Origin: Hermodice carunculata
Lineage: Eukaryota > Annelida > Polychaeta > Eunicida > Amphinomidae
Direction: 5' to 3'
DNA: 64,000 nt
Assembly: GCA_964020975.1 (NCBI GenBank)
Contig: OZ026613.1
Coordinates: 61,323,668 to 61,387,667 of the forward strand
Shown here one piece after another: positions 43,564 through 56,339 of this stretch (its first letter is position 1; every line of letters starts with the position of its first letter). Below the pieces are notes generated by a model. That model did not search any database. It had not been told where the DNA came from and was given only the letters and a program-made list of their open reading frames with translations. A program made the translations under genes and the position numbers.

Positions 43564-46500
43564 TATGAATAAGTTATCAGGCAGACAGTGCTCATAAGAG
43601 CAAGTTACTTACCAGATACACATTATGGACTTACTTTGATTCCTTAATTACTCTTTTGTTAGAGTCAATCCTGTTAATAATTGTTAATTGATTAGTATTA
43701 AATGAAACAGGTGATGTGTTCTTAAAAGTATTTTATTTTAAATGGGTTTCTCTGCTTGTACTTTTCCACAACTGCTCTTTTTACTTGGTAACAGACCAGG
43801 TAATATTGGATTGTCAGGCCAGTGAAAGAACAAAAAAAAATTGCATTTTGCATTATGTTAGTCAGTGAGAACAGGAAGCCTTGAAATGTTGACCACAAAA
43901 AAAAAAAGATAAAGAGGAATCCTAGTGCTTGCATGAGATTGCATGCTTGAAGAATCCATGATAGAAGTGGGATAAAAGTTTATAATTGTGGCAAAATGCA
44001 GCAATGTAAAGGTGCTTAAATTTGTGGTAAATGAGGGAGGAGTAACTTGTCTCCACTTCTGGTTAGCTTGATTACCACTAATGTTTTGTGAATTTGGTAT
44101 CGAAAGTTGAATAGAACTTTCTAGACCAGCTGCTGATTTTTATTTTTTTGTTTTTTTAATAGACAAGTTGTTTGATCCATCAAAAATGCAGGAACCGGAA
44201 CATATTGGCCATGGTGGTTTCAAAGTTTAAAAAAAAAAAAAATAATAATAATAATGAGCTCTTGTTACGCTTTGAACAAAATTTTTGTGTAGGATTAACA
44301 GTTAGAAATTTTACATTTCTGATACCAAGATGCTTATGCCTAAAAATAAGACTGTCAGCATAATCATTTGACTTGTACTGTGCTGGATCTTATTACCTGA
44401 TTTTCCACTTGACATATCTTCCAAGAGGGAAGCAAATTTATATATATTAATTATAGAAGCAGAAAAGATCAATGCATTTGATGATAACGCTGTTTTGAAG
44501 CAGAGCTACATATACTGGCTAAGGGTTACTGATTTATATGGGTAATATGTGCGGGGAGGGGGGCATACACTGAACATGTCAATGCAAAAAGAAAAATGAA
44601 TGTATCAGGTATTTAAGGTGTGAAAATGAAAAAATGAAACTTGAACAGATGGTGAACTTTCATGCAGCATTTTTTTTCAAATGAACATATTTAGGGAACG
44701 TACACAGGATTGTGGGGACAGTTGTTGTGAGATTACATTTTGAAGTCCGATGTGTTTGGGTTTAGAAGACATTGCCTGCATTTCTTTCCCACTGGCATTG
44801 CATTATTCTTTGTTCTTTTCATCGACAAATACTTCTGCATTAAAAACACAATGAATCTATTTTCTGTCTGATTTCAATGAAATCTTGAAGTACAAATATC
44901 TTTGTGTTATGATTATGGTGTAGTATCTGCAGTATGTACTGTACTTATCTTTATGTTAGTAACATGTCAAATGATGGGTTTTAATGGATATTGATGTCAC
45001 TGTGAATGGGCCACTTGGAATTTTTAGAACAGATGAAGTTGCCCAGTTTGAGTAGCTGTTATGTTTTTTGAAAATAGATGATCTAGTCAGGAATTTGGCT
45101 ATTTTTATAACAGTTGCTTCTGTCACAGAGTGTGTTTTCACCAGGTAACTCAGGGGAGTAAAGTTTGTAAGTCAACATATTTTTATGGATTTAAAGAAGC
45201 AAAACATTTTTGAATCTCTTAATGTGTCTATATTTTCGGGGAGAAAGTTGGTTGTGAATAGGTAAGCTCAGTTTGCCTCCTGGTACTAAGTGGACAGTGT
45301 TACTATATTATGTTGCCATGGTTTTGCAGAGTAACATCATTATGTGCTTGCTGCTGACTGTGACATCACCACATGACCTGTGCTGAATTGCCAGCTTTAT
45401 CAGAATGCTGAACATGAACAATTGAGTCTATCACAACTGCTTTTCACGATCTCGTTATAATTCCCACCCAAGTTAATCACTTGAATTCTTGTTACCTTTT
45501 AGGATTGTTGAAAACATTTAATTTGATTCACAGCTGAAAAGAAAGAATATGCTACCAACACAAATCTTTATCCTTAGTATCTATGTTTACTGAATTTAGG
45601 GGCCAGCTGTATTTGTCCCAGCATTTCTCAGGAAGGAAGTCTTTAAGAGAGTATTTTGTAGTGTTTTATGCATATTGTCATGGCCGTGTACAGTCAGGAG
45701 TGCTGCTAGTAAGGGTGGTTACAAGCTATAGAAGTCCAGAGCAAATTTATGAATGTATGGTAACTGGTCCTTTTGTAATTAATGATCTAGTTTGATGTTT
45801 TATGGACTGATAAACTTTCAGGATGAATTATTCTGGAAGATTTATTTTAGAATGGACTTTGGACACTGAATAATTAGTGTTTGGGATTGATCAGCATATT
45901 TTAATTAGTATTTACAGTGTGCAGGAAGAAAGGGAATAAATGGGGGTGTATATTTTTATGATATGAAAATTGTGGTCATTTTGATGCAAAATTTGTTGGT
46001 GTTTTGGTGTGATTTTTGTGAAAATCCACCATTTTCCAAGTACTAGTTTGGGAAGGAAATGAGGGATCACAAAAATTGACACAAATTTAAAAAACGAAAA
46101 TGTTCAATCAGCCCTCAGGAAGGAAATTGGCAAATGATGAAATGGTGTACGTGATGATCACATTTGTAAGTGGGCTAAAGACAGATGTTTTGCTTCTCTC
46201 CACATTTTCCCCAGAGGACTGAAATTAGTACAATTCAAATACTTGGTTGAGCTACAAGTTTGTGACAGAAGCTTCTAATTCTATACATGTACACTTAAGG
46301 AGACTGTGACTACACCATACACAAATTAATGTTCCACATAGTACTACTCTTTAACATGTAAACAGGCTGTACTACTAGTGTTGAATATTAAAAAAAAAAA
46401 AAGAAAAAAAAAACTTTACTTGCTGTATCATAAACTATTTCTTCACTGGTGAAAGCCTGCTATTGCAGAAACAAATTATACTATAGGTATATGTGACATG

Positions 46501-47260
46501 CATAATTTAGATGTTGTGGGCTCTTCTATGTATCATATATAGGCAGCAGCATTGAAACTTTCCTACACACTGTGTAGGCTGTCATCTTTAGTGTTAGAGT
46601 CAAAATTACCAGATGTGCATTTTGGGTATTCTCGTAGAAGTCACACTTTGTGCGTACTGAAGAGTGATATGGGAGGGGGGTTGGCTTGCATTTGCTTTAG
46701 CTTTTGAATGTCTGTCACTGACAGCATAGGTTTCTGCCTCATTACTGACTGGAGGTTGCTACTTCTTGGATAATTGCAAAGTGGGAACACTCACACCTGG
46801 GGGATTCTTATGTATGGGACACTGGAATACATGCTGAGGTTCTGCGAGCTGCCAGATGACAAGTTTATTTGTATGAATGTATGGTATAGCAACTTGGATC
46901 AACTGTACATATTTGTACACAGTACAGTGTGCTAGTTCAAGAGAAAAGCCAATTTTTATGTAGCCTGGCACATTTCGACGTACAGTGGGATCACATTACT
47001 CATTATACCTTACTGTACGGAAGTTTTCAAGAAAAAAAGAAAAAAAAAAGAAGACAAATATATATATGGAAAAAAAGAAATAGCTTTTGAAATATACTCA
47101 GCTATTGTGTTTGTGTTTTACTTTGATGTACATGTACTTGTCATAGAATGCAATTCCTGTATAGAAAGCTGTTTTGTCAATTTTTCCTGTCAATTCGTAG
47201 CACCTTTTACAATCCATTATTACGATGATATTGACAAAAAGCTAATCTAGGATGATTCCA

Positions 47261-47360
47261 GACTGAAAGTTTGAAATATTCCCAAGTAGCAATTTAATGA
47301 ATTTAATTTAATTTAATGACTGAAAGTTTGAAATATTCCCAAGTAGCAATTTAATTAATT
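47261..47360. repeat. Short direct duplication, 57-bp period
   Basis: GACTGAAAGTTTGAAATATT and the following CCCAAGTAGCAATTTAAT occur at 47261 and again at 47318, nearly unchanged, so the duplication is recent. Confidence 0.85.
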
Positions 47361-47923
47361 CAATTTCCCAGATTCAAATATACAGGCAGGATAAGATTTT
47401 ATCTCCTGGATTCGAGGACAAAGATTACAAAATTTAAATTAGCATAATTTAAGCTTTCAAGTCTGAAACCCCGATAGGGTGCATAGTCATAGCAGGCATA
47501 CTGCTGCAAAAGCTACAATTTTATCTTTACCTATAACATTGTTGAAAGTGGTTAAATTTTTAAGTTTCATGATCATATGACATGAAAACCTGCAGCAGTG
47601 CCAAACCAGGTTAATTTCAAAGGTCAGGCTATGGTCCAGTGCTTAGAAAATTGCAGTCTCTTGTTCAAAGTTGACTTAAAAACAAAAACATAAATCCCAT
47701 GCTGTGTTACTATACATTGACTTCAAAAGAAATGTAGGCAATTTTAAATACTCTTCTTCCTGTGCTTTTTTATTTCCACAACTGTGGGAGGGGATCTTTT
47801 TAAGAAAGGATATCGGCATTAAAGTATATTGCATATTTCAAGGGGTGTGCAAAAGTCCTACTTGTAAACCAGGTCCTGAGTATGCAATATTATTGGATAT
47901 GGGGTTCTATACCAATGGGAGGA

Positions 47924-48137
47924 TTTTTAGGTCGGGTGACTTGTCAGTCCGCAAAGCTTATTTTGTGGTACTTTATCCCACATTTGTCTGTGTTCTGAGA
48001 GATTTATGTCCATTCACATTTTAACTTCTCAAAAACCATCGGTTGGATTCACTTGAAACTTGGTGGGTGGGTCTTTACCCAGTTTGTTCAAATGGTCATG
48101 CTCCAATGATTTTTAGATTTGTATTGTTTCTAAACTT
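47924..48137 (+). mobile_element. F1 5' fragment (copy g)
   Basis: Starts TTTTTAGGTCGGGTGACTTG, followed by F1 body (AAACTTGGTGGG, CAAATGGTCATGCTCC), and breaks off where an F2b start begins. Confidence 0.6.
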
Positions 48138-48575
48138 TTTAGCTCCAGCAACCTAAGGTCGCAGCTTTTGCTACCGCTCTTGTCTGTCCATTCGTATGTC
48201 TAAGTATTTTAACGTTGGCACAATATAACTTTGAGGTCTTGTAAGTATCAAAATATAGGTCAAGTTTAATGTTGGTGGCATTTCCTACAGTTTTATGTAA
48301 TATATGGGTGGAAATGTGAGATTCTGGTGGTGCGATCATAGGGGAGGTCAAAATCTCTATCAAGGTTGACACTCAAGTAGTGACTCCAACTGTAGTTGTA
48401 CAGAAATTAGTCAAAATGCATTCAAACTTGTATAAATTCATTATTTCAGAAAAGAATGTAGCTGGTCTTGCCAAATATATAGGATATATGTATCGTGGGT
48501 AAAACTAGAATGTTGTACATTATGGATGACTTTGATGCACTTGTTCAAGGTCACCTGGATTATAAACTTGAATGA
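48133..48575 (+). mobile_element. F2b element, copy c
   Basis: Starts TTTTTAGCTCCAGCAACC. Body follows the F2b order with a GTTGGTGGCATTTCCTACAG-like phrase and GCCAAATATATAGGATATAT, ending near TTGTTCAAGGTCACC. Confidence 0.55.
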
Positions 48576-48795
48576 GGTGAGTAGCTAGTGGTGGGCGTTG
48601 TATATTTAATTGCAGTTATGATGTTACATTACGTGTTTATTACAGAGACAAATCCCTTTGTGCATGAAGTACTGGTGGCACCACCCATTTTATTTTGTGG
48701 ATAATCAGCCAAATAGATGGTAAACACATTAAATTCATTATTTTCACAATGCCCTGTTTTTACATTACAAGTGCTTCTGGCTGTGCACAAGTAAC

Positions 48796-49070
48796 AAACT
48801 GACTTCAATGGAGGTAATGTGTATGAGGGAAAAGAACATTAATTTCAAACATGTTTAAACAAATATCGAAGTTATCTAATGCTTCACAGAAATATATGTG
48901 TAGTTCTGGTAACCCAACCGACCCTACTGGAAAAAATTTTATGAAACCTCCAAAAAAAGAAAAAGAAAAAGTTTTGAGCAAATTAAACTGACTTCAATGG
49001 AGCTGATGTAAAAAAAGGGGAAAGAACATCCATTTTAAACATATTTGAACAAATATGGGATATTTGGAGT
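48796..49070. repeat. Two-unit tandem repeat, ~185 bp
   Basis: AACTGACTTCAATGGAG with a following AAAGAACAT-ATTT-AAACA occurs near 48797 and again near 48987. Confidence 0.55.
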
Positions 49071-51743
49071 AATATCAGAATTAGTAAGTACACTCGCCTC
49101 TCGACCACCATTGCCAAGACTTCTGTGTCTGGGCATAATGCTGAAGAAATAGTTTCACTCACTTGATCCTGGAAAACCTGACCGTCCCTGTGGAACTGAT
49201 GGTGACTCCCGCTGCTAATATCCCGTATTAGTTACATAACGTTACCTCTGGACCACTATTGCTGATATACAAATGTACTGGCGGTGGTTGTAGCATCACT
49301 GGCACACTGACCTCTATTGACCAATGGGGCCAGCAGTTTGGGGGTTACCATTGGACCATGTGAGGAGGCAACGTCTGTAGGGAAAGCATCAGAGCTATGT
49401 GGAGATGCCACCAACATCAGAATCTGGCCTAAACCGGAAACGTTCCTTACAGATCAGCATGGGACCGCACTGAACCAACCAACCCACCCCTACCCCCCAC
49501 CCCCCCACCCCACCCACCCCCATTGCCAGCCAACATGACAACTGTCTGCCTCATGGGTAGACGTTATCGGTTTCAGCTCCATCCGGCCTGGAGATCTTCC
49601 AGGACGTAGTCCTGGGAGGGTTAAACCCTTAAAGGCCATAGCCGTATCTTGAGCCACTTGGTTCTTTGCAAGTGAGGCCTCGGGGTCACCTGGGAGTGGT
49701 CAGGTGACCATTGGAGTCGGTCATGAGCCAGAGCGTGGATCTCACTTCTCCTAGCCCCCAAAGTGAGTGTTAATTGAAAACAAGTTTTCCATGTCCAGTA
49801 CTTGAGGGAAACCCGCTTAGGGTTCTCAATGCACTCAAAGGGCCACTTATTCAACATGACTAAAACCAGCGGTAGGTCCCACCTGGGCAGGACCTATCAC
49901 ATTGCTGGCCTGTCGGTGTAGAAGGACGCGATGAGCGCAGACAGATAAGGATCACTCCTGATGTGTATATCTAAGACGTTGGCCAGGATTGAAGAGATGG
50001 TTGATCAAAACCCCTCCACTGTTCTTGAGCTCTTGCCTGAGACTCCCTACTTATATTGCAGGACATCGGTGATGTCCGCAATGTGCAGAGCCCAGGGGTG
50101 AATTTGCCTGCTGGCACACCAGTCAGAAAACAACCTTCCATCAAGCCGAATAAACATCTAGAGAAGAAAATTGATGCCCTGTTCTGGCAATTCCATCTGA
50201 GACCGATTCTGAGAAACCTTTGTTGCGGATGTGCTGTGAGATAACTGACAAGCGTGGAGGTTAAGCACCTGAGGGTTCCGATGGAACACCCTCATCCACA
50301 GCTGCACAAGACACTTCGGCCATGCTGGTAATCAGAGAGGAGGCTCAACGCTTAGTTCCAGTAGGTCTACCAAGCATGGCTCCGGGGCCACAATGGGGCA
50401 ACCAGGATCAGATTGCAATCATGGGACGGAACATTGCGCAGTACCCTTGGAAGGATATGGCAAGGCAGAAAGGTGTGCGCCCACAGGTTGCTCCAGTCCA
50501 TGGCTAGAGCATCCGTCGCTAGGACCTGGAGGTCTGGGACAGGCGAGACACAAACTGGCAGTTTTGCGTTCTCTCAAGTCACAAACAGATCCATATGTGG
50601 AGTGCCCCAGCTTGCCCACATGGCCTATTCCTCCTGGGGTGGAGCAACCACTCCATCCCTACTGGCTGAACTCTTCCTGAGAGTTGGCTGACCAGGACAT
50701 TCACATGTCCCAGGACATGCCTGGTGTGAATGCAGACGTCATGGTAGCAACACCATCTGGTGATGCGTCTGGCTAACTCCACCAGCCTCTTGGACCACGT
50801 CCCACCCTGCCTATTGAGGAAGGGTACCGCGGTCCTGTTGTGGCCACAGACCACAGTTATAAATCCTTCTATTTTTCATATTAGCATTTTTCAGTCTAAA
50901 AAATCAGCATTTTGGTATTTTGAAATTCCGTGAACGGCATTTAACAGATAAAAATGTCAGAAAAATATGGACGGATTTTTGTTATACAATTCCCAGCTCA
51001 TTAATTTGTGATAATTGAAATACGAAACAACAACTGGATGTCAGCTTTATACAGGTGTATGAACTGTGCCCTTGCCAGGGTCACATCATTGTCCTTCCCC
51101 ACCATAAAGTTCCCACCTGGCCTGGAAGACAGTGCACCTATATGACCACCAATGAAGCAACTCTGCAATGCAGCAAACCTGACTTAGGTAACTTTATTTA
51201 AACAGAAGCTACAGCATGCTGAAAACACAGTATTTTCACAATTACGGTCACAATTACGACTATCTCCGTTGGGATGCACAACCAGCCAATCACAACTGTA
51301 GTCTGTAACCTAATTGTGGCACATTATGCAGATGTGTTTGTGCTCCACCAGGTCTCTGAAGTGGAGAAGCACTAAGCTTATCACCTCCAATTCCAACCAG
51401 TTTATGAGGTGAGCCGCATACTATGCCAGCCAAGAGCCCAACGCCCTCTGGTTCTCCACGTGGGTTCCTCATATGGACTGAGAAGAGTGTGTAAATGGTT
51501 AGCTGGGCCTTTAAGGCTCCAGCATTTGTCCTCTTGTGACTTTCTGACAGTCCACCACTGAAGGTGCAGTTGATCCTGGTTGAGGATTGGCATGGGGGCC
51601 TGATAGCCATGGTCTCGCGTCCATTTGCCCTGCAGAGTGTGCTGCAAGGAGTGACGGTGGAGGCAGGAGTCCATTGAGGACAGGGAGCCCAGCAGGACGA
51701 GCCATTGTTGCGCCGAGTGGACCTTGCCGGTCAGAAAGTCTCA

Positions 51744-53904
51744 TTTTTAGCTCAGCTGACTTGTCAGTCAGCTGAGCTTATCTTATGGTCCTCCGTCCGT
51801 CGTCCGTCCGTCCCTCGTCCGTCCGTCCGTCGTCCGTCAACAGTTCACATTTTCGACTTCTTCTCCGATACCGTCAGCCAGATCTACTTCAAACTTGGTG
51901 GGGATGTGCCTTGGGTAGGTGTCTACCAGGTTTGTTCAAATGGTCACGGTCCAGTGATTTTTGGATTTTTAATGAATTTTTTTTGTTCTTTTTTTGGCAA
52001 ATCTTAAAAAATCTTTTTCTCTGAAACCGCTCACCCAATTACTTTGATATCATACAGAAACACTCCCTGGGACACCTAGTTCTTAATTTGTTCACCAGGT
52101 GGCGCTGCAATTTATTTCTATTTTTTTAATGAATTTTTGTGTGTTATAGCTATTTTCGACTTCTTCTCCAGAACCGTCACTCAGATTAAGCTGAAACATG
52201 GTGGATATGTTCCTTGTAGAAGGTTTAAACAAAGTTGTTCACTATGTGGGAATGCTTCAGATTCCTGATTTTTAACGATTTTTTCAATTCGGTTACTTAT
52301 CGGTCAATGCAGCTTTCCTATTGATTACTATGCAAGTCAATGAGCATTCTAATGCTAATTCACATTTTCGACTTCTTCTCCAAAACCGTCATCCAGATTA
52401 ACTTCAAACTTGGTGGGGATGTACTTTGGGTGGGTGTCTACTAGGTTTGTTCAAATAGTCATGCTCCAGTGATTTTTGGATTTTTAATGAATTTTTTTGG
52501 ACAAATCTTAAAAAATTTTCTCCAAAAGCGCTTACTCAATTGCTCTGATATCACACGGGAAGACACCTAGGGATACCTAGTTTTTAATTTGTTCACCAGG
52601 TGGCGCTGCAATTTTTTTCTAATTTTTTATGAATTTTTGTGTGTTATAGCTATTTTCGACTTCTCCAGAACCGTCACTCAGATTAAGCTGAAACGTGGTG
52701 GATATGTTCCTTGTGGAAGGGTCAAACAAAGTTGTTCACTATGTGGGAATGCTGAGGATTTATGATTTTTAAGCATTTTTTTCAATTTGGGTACTTATTG
52801 GTCAATGCCACTTTCCTATTGATTACTATGGAAGTCAATGAGCATTCTAATGCTAATTCACATTTTTGACTTCTTCTCCAAAACCGTCATCCAGAGTAAC
52901 TTCAAACTTGGTGGGGATGTACCTTGGGTGGATGTCCACCAGGTTTGTCCAAATGGTCATGTTCCAATGAATTTTGGATTTTTTTATGATTTTTTTTCAA
53001 AAATCTTGGCACAACTTTTAATAGGAAAGTTTAACATGGGAATTTCTTGTAATGGTTATAACTTAAATAATTTGGCGAGATTTACTTCAAACTTGGTGGG
53101 GATGTGCCTTGGGTGGATCTCTACCAAGTTTGTTCAAATGGTCACGCTCTATTGATTTTTGGAATTTTTATTTTTTTTTGTTTTTTTGGGGGGCAAACCT
53201 TAAAAACTCTTCACCTCTGAAACTGCTCACCCAATTGTTTTGATATCGTTCATAGACACTGCCAGGGACACGTAGTTCCCAATTTGTTCACCAGGTGGCG
53301 CTGCTTTTTTTTTTTTTTTTTTATGAATTTTTTATATGGTTTTGCTATTTTTCACTTGTTCTGAGAACCGTCACTCAGATTAAGGTGAAATGTGATGGAT
53401 ATGTTCTTGTGGAAGGGTCAAACAAAGTTGTTTACTAGGTGGCACCGCTTTAGATTCCTGATTTTTAAGTATTTTCAACTCGGGTACTTATCAGTCAATG
53501 GAGCTTTCCTATTGATTACTATGTAAGTCAATGGGCATTCTAATGCTAATTCACAGGACAACTGACATGAAATTTACTGTTTACTTGATAACTTGAGATC
53601 TGTTTTGAGTTAGTACTGTGGTGTTGAACATGTTAATGTTTTTGTATGAAGGTCATGCTCAGACAGTACATGAATGACTTTGACCTCGTTTCTGGGGTCA
53701 CAGTGCAACATACATGAATTTTACTCTTCATTATAACTTCAGAAATACTTGAACCTTAATGTTGCACATGTTAAGTGTTCTTTTATAGGGGTCAGACTTA
53801 CTCAGAACATGGGTGACCTTGATCCTTTCCCAAGTTCGTAGAGCTGCAAGTGTGATGAATGTCAAGATCAGCTGAGCATGGGCTGTTCACACAGCCCTCT
53901 TGTT
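51744..53904 (+). mobile_element. F1 element, copy h (complete, AGCTC subtype)
   Basis: The best complete copy. Starts TTTTTAGCTCAGCTGAC with a perfect hairpin at 51749-51778 (12-bp arms AGCTCAGCTGAC), then CCGTCCGTCGTC repeats and three to four body units of about 500 bp (the phrase TTCACATTTT recurs near 51844, 52359 and 52857). The 3' region has GATCAGCTGAGC, hairpin GGGCTGT/ACAGCCC at 53880-53897 and TCTTGTT. Both ends carry the GC subtype. It is inserted beside a LINE tail within the DIRS-like fossil. Confidence 0.8.
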
Positions 53905-54822
53905 TAACTTTCTAGGGCTTACAATTGATGATAAATTGTCATGGAAGGAGCCTGTTACCAAAATTTCAAGTAAAATATCAAGAGTTATCGCAATTCTAAA
54001 TAAACTTAAACATCAACTTCCGCTGAAAGTTAAAATAACTATGTATAACTCATTAATACTTCCACATATAAATTTTGGAATACTTCTATGGGGATTTAAA
54101 CTTTCAAAAATTGAAAAACTTCACAAAAAAGCAGTACGTTGTATAAATTGTAGTTAATACAATGCCCATTCAGAACCAATTTTTAAAGCTCTCAAACTTC
54201 TAAAAATTCCAGACATTTTTACATCAGCTAAATTAAAATTCTATTATAAATATATCCATAATGATCTACCCATAAGATTACTCTCTTTTCAATTCATCCC
54301 AATAAATGAAATAAACAACTATAACAACAGACATTGTGATAACCTTTTTATTAATAGAGTAAATAAAATATTTGCAAAACAGAGTTTTAAACTATGATAT
54401 TCCAGTCACAGTGAATCAAACAGATAAGAATGTTTTAAGGAAAATATATACTCATAGTTTACAAGGGTTTTCCTTGTATATTAAAAATATTTTTTTGAAT
54501 AATTATGAACAGAGTTGTAATATATATAGCTGCTATGTTTGTCAAAATAATTAACAGTTATATTTTCCCACCCATGTTGTGTGTGTAAACTGTATTATAT
54601 CTTGAAGTTTATTTCGACATTTATTTTTAAAGTAACTGCCATCTATATTGTTTCAAATGTTTAAGACTTAAAGGTGGCTCCTATGAGAGCGACATGTATT
54701 TGTCTTAATAGGAGTCCCCCTAGCCACATCAATTTTTTTATCATTATGTACATATATCTCAATATTGTAATCGTCATTGTATTGATTGGCTAAAATAAAT
54801 GAGGTTTGAGTTTGAGTTTGAG
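53905..54822 (+). mobile_element. 5'-truncated LINE (jockey/CR1-like), 3' end only
   Basis: Codes for the C-terminal end of a non-LTR reverse transcriptase: FLGLTIDDKLSWKEP, then a YNSLILPHINFGILLWG segment and a KLHKKAVRCI segment, all typical of the region after the RT palm. The frame has one in-frame TAA at 54155-54157, beyond which YNAHSEPIFKALKLL continues to TGA at 54395-54397. A 3' UTR with AATAAA (54794-54799) ends in three TTTGAG units (54805-54822). Short tandem tails like this occur in several CR1/L2/Daphne-type LINEs. It is truncated at its 5' end exactly where F1 copy h stops. Confidence 0.8.
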
Positions 54823-56339
54823 AAAGGGCCTGAGCAAAGACTGAAGCCTAACCCACCTTGCTCTGAAGCATCTGAACCACCTTTAGGAATGCCGATGCTT
54901 TTGGTTCCAAAGTGGGTGGAGCAAACCACTGTGGTTCTCAGCTTAACAGAGGGCTGTCTTCACCGAAAGGCAGTGTGTTACCATGTCTCCGGGTGTTGAG
55001 GACAAACGAATTGTCTGTGATAGACTCCCATTGTGCGCGATATGGGGTGAGGCAGCCGCAGACCAGGCGCTGCAGGGAGTCTTAAAGAAGGTGGCGGTTG
55101 GCAATCCTGAGACCTCTTCAGGGATATGAGTCTGGAACATCAAGGCTTTCCCGACTTTCTACCTCTACTGCAGGGCTTGCCCTTCCCAGGTCATCACGTC
55201 CCAGAGGCAGCATGAGTAGAGGGAGGGGTAGATGCGGTGTGAGAGTACCACGTTTCGGGGCCGAGGTGGCCAAGGACGCCAATGACCGAGCAAAGTCAGT
55301 CCGCCTTGGAGCATGCCTAGTCAGCCGAGCAGGCCCGAAGGTCCTGCGCCCGGTGGACCATTCCTGCCATCTCTCCTCTGAACAGAGTACCTGAGGCAGA
55401 TTCTGACCCTGGCGGTAGGCGTCTCTCCCTAACAGACGAAGGTTCATCTCTGGCGTGCAAGTGGTCCGCACCTAGTGATCAACAGCTCGCGAGAAGTGTT
55501 GCCTGGTCCAACTAGTCTTGCACTGCCTCCATGATCTGTACGGCGCCCCCAACGTCATCAAGAAGAGACTCCAACGACAGGTCAATGTCAATAGCATGCA
55601 AAATTATAATTTCCAGATGACTACTCTGTCACATACTTTGTTTTGGACAAGTAAAAATGACCATCTTTTGAAATACGGTCCTGTACATTTGTACTAAACT
55701 GACTGCCTGTAGCATATGCATACTGTTACTCACTATTTGGTGTTGCTCTAATTTCTCCTTAGGAAACAGTGGTCTACACAATTTCCGTTCCAGGACATTT
55801 CCTGGATAGTACTTTGTATACTTGCCATGATCAGTATGGATTATCAGTCTTTAAAGTGCGAAATTTAACTTAAGTTTGAAGCGCTCAGAATTCAAAGACA
55901 AGATTTTCCAGTATGTCTGCTTCCCTCAAAGTTTCACTGCATTGTAGTATTTTTATGGACAGCAGTCCTGACAGCATGTGGCTGTTTATGGGATCAGGAC
56001 TGCCTTCCCCAAGAATGCATGCACAGGACTGCAGTCCTGACATTATGTGGTCATCAACATGCCACCAGGACTACCATCTTCAGTAGCTTGCAAAGTTTCA
56101 TATAGCCTCTCATGCTACCTGTACACTCTTATAACATGTGCATAGAGTTTTCATGCCAATTGCAGGCAATGTGACTACTATGATACCAGTCTGGTTTAGT
56201 AAGGGTGGTTCTCGGCTGCCAAGCATCAAAAACCTCCCAGTCTAAGTCCACCAGGAGGGAACCCAACTGGAAGATCTGCTTGGGCGCAGAGTACCACCTC
56301 CCCTGGACATCCGGCTTAAGGAGGAGTCTCAAAGATCTG

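Larger units (their letters stand above)
43434..47920 (+). other. unk: Probable unk 3' UTR and downstream DNA
   Basis: 4.5 kb nearly free of the dispersed repeats that fill the introns, with T- and A-runs and no convincing ORF. A long 3' UTR is plausible for this gene, but its end cannot be fixed. AATAAA occurs at 43558-43563 and 45935-45940. Confidence 0.4.
49100..55600 (-). mobile_element. Broken DIRS-like tyrosine-recombinase retroelement (fossil)
   Basis: On the - strand, GC-richer than its surroundings, are an RNase H-like stretch (within about 51290-51745), the segment with NRQGGT and HVLGHVNVL that follows it in DIRS elements (about 50580-50854) and a tyrosine-recombinase stretch with LGARRSEIHAL (about 49621-49857). 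About 54823-55600 is probably the upstream part, with lower confidence. The element is broken: it is split by an F1 copy and a LINE tail (51744-54822), contains a further AT-rich interruption of about 0.4 kb, and has several coding lesions. Terminal repeats were not identified. It predates the F1 copy inside it. Confidence 0.65.

Noticed and set aside
56129-56332. 67-codon open frame on the - strand as an outlying part of the DIRS-like fossil
   Set aside because: Somewhat GC-richer and coding-like, but separated by AT-rich sequence and without a recognisable motif; not enough to assign.
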